From NCBI GenBank assembly GCA_964541695.1, contig CAZIRB010000036.1, forward strand, positions 1 through 19,057: a DNA stretch of 19,057 nt, read 5' to 3'. The notes below the pieces were generated by a model. It saw only the letters and a list, made by a program, of their open reading frames with translations, searched no databases and was not told where the DNA came from. Positions 14,481 through 19,057 of this stretch are shown piece after piece. Source of the DNA: CAZKGE01 sp964541695 (GTDB lineage: Bacteria; Bacillota; Clostridia; Christensenellales; CAG-138). Numbering within the stretch: the first letter of the stretch is position 1; every line of letters starts with the position of its first letter. A program made the translations under genes and the position numbers.

Positions 14481-15302
14481 ATGGAACTGGGAATTTCGAC
14501 CGCGAGTTACTTTGGCCGCATGCACACGGAGGACGCGCTGCTCGACATCGGCGCGCACGGCGTGCGCACGGTCGAGCTGTTTTTAAATTCGTTCTCCGAG
14601 TATACGGACGCGTTCGCCGGCGTGCTGCTCGAGCGGCTGCGGCGGGCAAACCTTGACGTGTTCAGCGTGCACCCGCTGAGCACGCAGTTTGAGCCGCAGC
14701 TGTTCTCGCGGTGCGATAGGCAGCGCGAAGACGCGCTCGGCCTGTACGAGCAGGTGCTGCGCCTGGCGGAAAAGGTGGGCGCGACGCACTATGTCATGCA
14801 CGGCGCGGCGTCGCTTGCCGCCGCGGGCAAAAACGCCGGCATGGCGCGCAGCCACCCCGTCGCGCGGCTCGCCGGTATCCTGATGGAGCTTGCGGCGCGC
14901 GCGGAGGACCACGGCGTCGTGCTCACGCTCGAGAACGTGAGCTGGTGCGCGTTTAGAACCCCGGCGTTCGGCACGGAGTTAAGAGACGCTATGGACGGCA
15001 AAATCAAGTTTACGCTAGACGTTAAGCAGGCCATCCGCAGCGGATATTCGCCCGAGGACTACGTGCGCGCCATAGGCAAGGATATCGTCAACGTGCACCT
15101 GTGCGACGCGTATACGGACGCGGACGGCGCGGCGCGGCTGGCGCTGCCCGGCAGCGGAGACTGCGATTTTGCCGCGCTGTTTATGCTTTTGCGTTCATAC
15201 GGTTATGCGGGTCCCGCGTTTATCGAAGTGTACAGCGATATGTACGAAACGCTGCCCGAGCTGTACGATAGCTACGCCAAGATGCGCGCGCTGCTCGGCT
15301 GA
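14481..15302 (+). CDS. Sugar phosphate isomerase/epimerase-like TIM-barrel protein
   Basis: A 273-residue protein of the xylose isomerase-like/AP endonuclease 2 TIM-barrel superfamily. Candidate metal ligands are E151 (LTLENVSW), D180 (FTLDVKQA), H206 (VNVHLCDA) and E249 (FIEVYSD), the usual E-D-H-E set, with H107 in YVMHG as a further site residue. These enzymes isomerise or epimerise sugars or act on related compounds; the substrate is not predictable. The AP endonuclease IV metal set is incomplete, so DNA repair is less likely. The start ATG lies 6 nt after an extended -10 and lacks a binding site. It converges on the next gene with 3 nt between stop codons. Confidence 0.85.
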   Translation: MELGISTASYFGRMHTEDALLDIGAHGVRTVELFLNSFSEYTDAFAGVLLERLRRANLDVFSVHPLSTQFEPQLFSRCDRQREDALGLYEQVLRLAEKVGATHYVMHGAASLAAAGKNAGMARSHPVARLAGILMELAARAEDHGVVLTLENVSWCAFRTPAFGTELRDAMDGKIKFTLDVKQAIRSGYSPEDYVRAIGKDIVNVHLCDAYTDADGAARLALPGSGDCDFAALFMLLRSYGYAGPAFIEVYSDMYETLPELYDSYAKMRALLG

Positions 15303-15305
15303 GCG

Positions 15306-15794
15306 TTAGGAAAGCGGATTGTAGCGTTCCAGAAGCGCCCGCGCCCAGTCGTCGGGCGGCGATTCGATGAGCGTGAACGGCTCGCGCATGCTGCCGTCGT
15401 CGGCGAACAGATAGATCGTCGGCCCGCTGCGGTTCCGGTTCTCCCACACCGGCGTGTGGAACAGCGCAACGGGATAGTACCCCTCGCAGTAGACGAGCAG
15501 CGTGACCTCGCGCCAGCTCTCGCCAAGCGTTTTGGACGCGGGCTCCGTCTTGGCCAGGTCGACGTCGATGCGGCCCGTGTTCCCGTCGCGGCCGACAGCA
15601 AAGGAGCGGTCCAGTTCCGGAATCACGACGACGGCGTTTTTGAGCGGCTGGTCCGTGCGCCCGTCGAGCACGCAAACGTCGATCGTGGCGGCGGCGTCCG
15701 CCACGTCCGGCAGCACGAACAGCGCGCGTGCCGCAAACAACAGTGCGGACAGCGCGACGGCGCCGGCAAGAACGGGCAGGATTCTGCGTCTCAT
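15306..15794 (-). CDS. Exported protein with carboxypeptidase regulatory-like domain
   Basis: The 162-residue protein has an Arg-rich N-terminus and one hydrophobic segment (about 6-28), so it is secreted or membrane-anchored. From about residue 36 ATIDVCVLDGRTDQPLKNAVVVI is the start pattern of a CarboxypepD regulatory-like (transthyretin-fold) domain, followed by VTLLVYCEGYYPVALFHTPV. No catalytic residues are seen. The ATG at 15792-15794 has only a weak site (AAAGG at long spacing). It diverges from pgi, whose promoter lies just upstream, and converges with the TIM-barrel gene. Function unknown. Confidence 0.75.
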   Translation of the reverse strand: MRRRILPVLAGAVALSALLFAARALFVLPDVADAAATIDVCVLDGRTDQPLKNAVVVIPELDRSFAVGRDGNTGRIDVDLAKTEPASKTLGESWREVTLLVYCEGYYPVALFHTPVWENRNRSGPTIYLFADDGSMREPFTLIESPPDDWARALLERYNPLS

Positions 15795-15809
15795 ACAGCA
15801 GTCTATGCC

Positions 15810-15838
15810 TTTTCAGCCCCGCGCTTGCGTGCTATAAT
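15810..15838 (+). promoter_or_regulatory. pgi promoter
   Basis: TTTTCA (15810-15815), 17 bp, perfect TATAAT (15833-15838) preceded by TGC, an extended -10. The predicted start is about 27 nt before the pgi ATG. Confidence 0.75.
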
Positions 15839-15871
15839 TTCCAAAATGAAACTTTGGGAGGCCAGCAAACT

Positions 15872-17293
15872 ATGAAGCGATACGACGACCCGGCCTGGCG
15901 GGCGGCCCAGCGCATTGCGCTCGACGTTAACGGCATGATGCGCCCGTACAACGCTAACGGCATTGACGAATCCGAGATAACGGCGATCTCCGGCGAGCTT
16001 GCGGCCGCCGCCGCGCGCATGGATGAGAAGCGCCCCGAGATGAAATGGCGCGAGCTGCCGTTTACGCAGGCCGGCGTCGTGGAACGGATCGAGCGCACCG
16101 CGGCAAGGATCCGCGGAGAGTTCGACGCGTTCGTCGTGCTCGGCATCGGCGGCAGCGCGCTCGGCCCCATCGCGGTGCAGCAGGCGCTGAACCACCCGCA
16201 CTACAACGAGCTGCCGCCCGAGAAGCGCGGCGGCCCCCGCCTCTACGTCGAGGACAACGTCGACCCGGAGCGCATGCAGGCGCTGCTCGACGTGATCGAT
16301 GTCAGGCGCACGGCGTTCAACGTGATCTCCAAGTCCGGTAACACGTCCGAGACGATGTCGCAGCTTTTGATCGTGACGAAACTCCTGCGCGACGCGCTCG
16401 GCCCGAACATCCGACAGCACGTGATCGCGACCACGGACGCGGAAAAGGGGAACCTCGTCAAAATCGCGCGCGCGGAGGGCTGGGAGACGTTCGTCATACC
16501 GGACGGCGTGGGCGGCCGCTTCAGCGAGCTCTGCCCCGTCGGCCTGCTCGCCGCCGCCGTCTGCGGCATCGACATAAAAGAACTGCTCGCGGGCGCGGGT
16601 TTTATGGACGGCGTCTGCAGCGAGCGCGACGTCCGGAAAAACCCCGCGTACCTATTCGCGGCGCTGCAGTATATCGCGATGAAAAAGGGCATGAACATCA
16701 GCGTGATGATGCCGTACGCGGACTCGCTCAAGTACATCGCGGACTGGTACGCGCAGCTCTGGGCGGAGTCGCTCGGCAAGCGGACCGCGCTCGACGGCAG
16801 CGTCGTGCACGCCGGCCAGACGCCCGTCAAGGCGCTGGGCGCGACGGACCAGCACTCGCAGGTGCAGCTCTACACGGAGGGCCCGTTCGACAAGGTCGTC
16901 ACCTTCCTCGGCGTGGGCCGCTACCGCAAAGAAACCGAGATCCCGCGCGGCTACGCGGACGTGCCGGACGTGTCGTTCCTCGGCGGGCACACGCACAGCG
17001 AACTGATCCTCGCCGAGCAGGCCGCCACGGAGTATGCGGTGCTCAAGAGCGGACACCTCTATCACACGATCACGCTGCCGGAGGTGAACGCGTTCACGGT
17101 CGGCGCGCTGCTCTGCCTGTTTGAGATCGCCACGGCCTACTGCGGCGAGCTGCTCGGCGTCAACGCGTTCGACCAGCCCGGCGTCGAGGAGGGCAAGAAC
17201 GCCACCTACGCGTTGCTCGGCAAGGCCGGCTTCGATCAAAAGCGCGAGGAGCTGTCGCGGCAGCCGCGGAAGAATCCGCGCTACATCGTCTGA
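15872..17293 (+). CDS. pgi: Glucose-6-phosphate isomerase
   Basis: Interconverts glucose 6-phosphate and fructose 6-phosphate in glycolysis and gluconeogenesis. The 473-residue protein matches the short bacterial form. Motifs: GIGGSALGP at 91-99, SKSGNTSET at 153-161 (phosphate binding), GGRFSEL at 214-220, catalytic Glu in QLWAESLGK (about 299), GATDQHSQVQLY with H328, and QPGVEEGK near the C-terminus carrying the active-site Lys. ATG at 15872 has GGGAGG 10 nt upstream. An earlier in-frame start lies upstream of the promoter and was rejected. The stop TGA shares its A with the ATG of the next gene. Confidence 0.97.
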   Translation: MKRYDDPAWRAAQRIALDVNGMMRPYNANGIDESEITAISGELAAAAARMDEKRPEMKWRELPFTQAGVVERIERTAARIRGEFDAFVVLGIGGSALGPIAVQQALNHPHYNELPPEKRGGPRLYVEDNVDPERMQALLDVIDVRRTAFNVISKSGNTSETMSQLLIVTKLLRDALGPNIRQHVIATTDAEKGNLVKIARAEGWETFVIPDGVGGRFSELCPVGLLAAAVCGIDIKELLAGAGFMDGVCSERDVRKNPAYLFAALQYIAMKKGMNISVMMPYADSLKYIADWYAQLWAESLGKRTALDGSVVHAGQTPVKALGATDQHSQVQLYTEGPFDKVVTFLGVGRYRKETEIPRGYADVPDVSFLGGHTHSELILAEQAATEYAVLKSGHLYHTITLPEVNAFTVGALLCLFEIATAYCGELLGVNAFDQPGVEEGKNATYALLGKAGFDQKREELSRQPRKNPRYIV

Positions 17294-18315
17294 TGGAGAC
17301 GGTTTCGACAACCGAGCTTGTGCGCATGATGGAGCCCGGCGACCTCGCCTCCGTGCGGGACCTTTGGGAAGCGCGCTTCGGCGACTCCCCCGCGTTCGTC
17401 GATTGGTATTTTACCGAGCGCTTTTCGCCGGGCACCTCCGCCTGCCTGATCGCGGACGGCAAATTGGTCTCGGCCATACAGGGCTATCCGATGCGGCTGA
17501 CCATCCGCGATAAGATCGTGCCCGCGCTCATGGTATCGGGCGTGTCCACGGCCGAAGGGTACGAGCGGCGCGGCTACATGCACCGCGTCATGCGATACAT
17601 CCTGCGGCTTGCGCGGCAAACGGGCTGCCCGCTCGTGTTCCACAAGCCGAACAGCCTGCCCGTGTATGAAAAGCTCGGACAGCTCGCGTGCACACGCGCG
17701 CAGCGGTATACCGTTCAGAACGGCGTTGCCGCGCCGCCGGAGCCGACCGGCTTTGGCGCCGGGGCGCTGCTCGCCTGCTACACAGCGGCGGTGCGGCCGT
17801 ATTCCGGCGCAGTCGCGCGCGACGCTTCCGACATGGGGCGCAGGCTGCGCGACTGCGCGTCCGACGGTGGACGCTGCGTGACGCTGGAGCGCGGCGGAAT
17901 TGTCGCCGCGTACGCGTTGCTCTCCCCCGCCGACGGCGGATGGGAAGCGCCGGAGGCGCTTGCGCTCGATACGCCCGCGTACCGCGCGCTGCTGGACGTT
18001 CTGCCAAACGGCACCATCGTTAAGCTCCCGCCCGACGTGCCCGTCGGCGGCGAAGTCTATGCGCAGAACGCAATGGGCGCCGCGGACGCGCCCGCGTTGC
18101 TGCGAATGTTTGTTGCGGACCCGCGGCTCGTATTTACAATCTCCGATCCCGCCGTACCACAGAACAACGGCACGTTCGACGGCATGGGCAATCCCTGTGA
18201 TCGGAAAGCGAATTTTACGCTGCGGGCCGGCGAGTTCGTGCAGCGCATCGCGGGCTACGAGGCGCTTCCCGGCCTGCTGCCGCGGCAGGAATGCTACTGC
18301 GCGGACGAATATTAA
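17293..18315 (+). CDS. GNAT acetyltransferase, Eis-like
   Basis: The 340-residue protein has an N-terminal GNAT fold with the acetyl-CoA loop VSGVSTAEGYERRGYMHRVM (about 81-100) and HKPNSLPVYEKLGQ (117-130), then a second GNAT-like half and a C-terminal region ending CYCADEY, the layout of Eis-family N-acetyltransferases. In Eis the extreme C-terminus takes part in catalysis. It would acetylate amines using acetyl-CoA; the substrate is unknown and antibiotic modification should not be assumed. The start overlaps the pgi stop by 1 nt, so coupling is likely. The last 34 codons are duplicated in the next ORF. Confidence 0.85.
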   Translation: METVSTTELVRMMEPGDLASVRDLWEARFGDSPAFVDWYFTERFSPGTSACLIADGKLVSAIQGYPMRLTIRDKIVPALMVSGVSTAEGYERRGYMHRVMRYILRLARQTGCPLVFHKPNSLPVYEKLGQLACTRAQRYTVQNGVAAPPEPTGFGAGALLACYTAAVRPYSGAVARDASDMGRRLRDCASDGGRCVTLERGGIVAAYALLSPADGGWEAPEALALDTPAYRALLDVLPNGTIVKLPPDVPVGGEVYAQNAMGAADAPALLRMFVADPRLVFTISDPAVPQNNGTFDGMGNPCDRKANFTLRAGEFVQRIAGYEALPGLLPRQECYCADEY

Positions 18316-18510
18316 AACGGAAGCGGGAACCCGCATGGAACGGACCGACACGATCCGCGCACATATAGATTTTACGCTGCGAACCGGCGAACGCGCGCGG
18401 CGCGGCGCGGGCTGCGAGGAACTTCCCAGCCTGCTGCCGCGGCGGAAATGCTGCCGCGCGGACAAATACTGAGGAGGGAGCATGGACTCGACCGACACAA
18501 TCCGCGCGTA
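18211..18510 (+). repeat. Tandem duplication spanning the acetyltransferase end and methyltransferase start
   Basis: Unit 1 runs from about 18211 to 18360 (end of the acetyltransferase, spacer, start of the small ORF) and unit 2 from about 18368 to 18510 (end of the small ORF, spacer, start of the methyltransferase). ATTTTACGCTGCG recurs at 157 bp, the two stop codons are 157 bp apart, and the two ATG codons are 147 bp apart because the second spacer is 10 nt shorter. Coding parts are about 80% identical by eye. Confidence 0.85.
18335..18472 (+). CDS. 45-codon chimeric ORF created by tandem duplication
   Basis: The first 10 residues MERTDTIRAH copy the methyltransferase start (MDSTDTIRAY), and the remaining residues, from DFTLRTGERARRGAG, copy the acetyltransferase C-terminus (NFTLRAGEFVQRIAG) through LPRRKCCRADKY versus LPRQECYCADEY. 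It kept an open frame but has only a poor ribosome binding site. It is probably a duplication by-product or decaying remnant; an expressed micropeptide is possible. Confidence 0.55.
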   Translation: MERTDTIRAHIDFTLRTGERARRGAGCEELPSLLPRRKCCRADKY

Positions 18511-19057
18511 TTACGACGCGGCGCCGGAGAAGGAATGGGAGCGGCTGGCCCTCCATCCGTTCGAATTTGAGCTCAACCGCCGCTACATGGACCGCTACAT
18601 CCGCCCCGGCGAGCGCGTGCTCGACATCGGCGGCGGCCCGGGCCGGTACTCGCTGTATTTTGCGGGGCGCGGCTGCGACGTCACGCTCGTCGACCTCTCC
18701 GCCGCAAGCCTCGCGTTTGCCGAAGAGTAGGCGGCCGCGCGCGGCCTCTCCATCCGCACGCTTTGCCTGGACGCGCGGGACCTTTCGGGCCTTAGCAAAG
18801 AGCAATTCGATCACGTGCTGCTCATGGGGCCGCTGTACCACCTGCTCACCGAGGCGGACCGCGTGCGTGCGACCGAGCAGGCGCTGTCGCGCCTAAAACC
18901 CGGCGGCATCCTGTACGCCGCGTTCATCTGTGCGTTCGCGGGCCTTCTGTACGAGGGGCGCGAGTGCCCGGAGATGCTCGAGGAGGACATGCGCAACAAT
19001 ACCTATGTCGACTGCCTGATAAAAAACCGCTCGTATGCCGGGCCGGCGTTTACGGAT
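18482..19057 (+). pseudogene. SAM-dependent methyltransferase with in-frame TAG, runs off window
   Basis: Starts MDSTDTIRAYYD, with motif I VLDIGGGPGRYSLYF at 47-61 and LVDLS (69-73), a class I methyltransferase binding S-adenosylmethionine. After 82 residues TAG (18728-18730) interrupts the frame; the same frame stays open to the window end with normal downstream motifs (FDHVLLMGPLYHLLTEADR, ALSRLKPGGILYAAF). Read through, it has 192 codons here and continues. TAG is one base from AAG, CAG and GAG, fitting the AEE-x-AAARGL context. GGAGGG lies 3-4 nt before the ATG, so translation starts well. It is a recent nonsense mutation, a sequence error, or, less likely, recoding. The substrate is unknown. 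Confidence 0.8.

Noticed and set aside
15303..15305. Three-nt gap between convergent stop codons as a sign of special regulation
   Set aside because: Tight convergent packing is common and no terminator or overlap structure was visible.
17281..18498. A 405-codon open frame on the minus strand opposite the acetyltransferase
   Set aside because: It is an antisense shadow in GC-rich coding DNA; the plus strand has clear GNAT motifs and the minus product is Arg/Ala/His-rich without any domain.
18728..18730. Pyrrolysine or general amber recoding
   Set aside because: Two neighbouring genes end at TAG as a true stop, and the protein is not one of the methylamine methyltransferases known to use pyrrolysine.

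Overview
The window reads as a scaffold from a GC-rich, low-GC-lineage-type Firmicute (Clostridia, probably a gut Oscillospirales/Christensenellales-like organism, most likely a metagenome assembly). Grounds: strong Shine-Dalgarno sites, a Gram-positive OpuC-type compatible-solute importer, VanW-family, DUF3810-like and GNAT/Eis-like proteins, Clostridia-style GGGTTTCC/TTTGGCGGGTGT palindromic repeats, and two runs of N (299-308 and 7292-7391) marking scaffold joins. This placement is inference; no rRNA is present.

Layout. 1-444: tRNA-Leu(GAG) with a consensus promoter, a leader-like copy of the tuf 5' region, a gap, and the first 45 codons of EF-Tu (all minus strand). 629-3922: four-gene minus-strand OpuC-like operon (ATPase with CBS domains, two permeases, binding lipoprotein) with overlapping genes, GTG and TTG starts and a possible 250-nt leader. 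3923-4673: non-coding, with two terminators. 4674-5588: PHP-domain phosphoesterase (minus). 6036-9855: plus-strand run of a membrane diguanylate cyclase, a VanW protein broken by the second gap, nicotinate phosphoribosyltransferase and an overlapping lipoprotein. 9897-10298: terminator, then a cluster of palindromic repeats and a helically phased CCCGT series. 10299-11543: a LysR regulator diverging from an unlisted 40-residue small ORF, with a perfect 9-3-9 dyad centred near -65 of both predicted promoters. 11672-13197: shared terminator and a fold-type II PLP enzyme (minus). 13317-15302: DUF3810-like membrane metalloprotease candidate and a TIM-barrel isomerase-like protein diverging from a 45-bp, nearly palindromic intergenic region that looks like two back-to-back leaderless promoters. 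15306-19057: secreted carboxypeptidase-regulatory-like protein (minus), then pgi, an Eis-like GNAT acetyltransferase, a 45-codon chimeric duplicate, and a SAM methyltransferase carrying an in-frame TAG and running off the window.

Most genes are housekeeping or conserved accessory functions (osmoprotection, NAD salvage, glycolysis, c-di-GMP). I found no defence island, prophage or CRISPR array. The most interesting points are small-scale: the LysR/small-ORF dyad arrangement, the symmetric leaderless divergent promoter, the duplication that fused the end of the acetyltransferase to the start of the methyltransferase, the covarying hairpin in two tuf-type leaders, and the palindromic repeat cluster.
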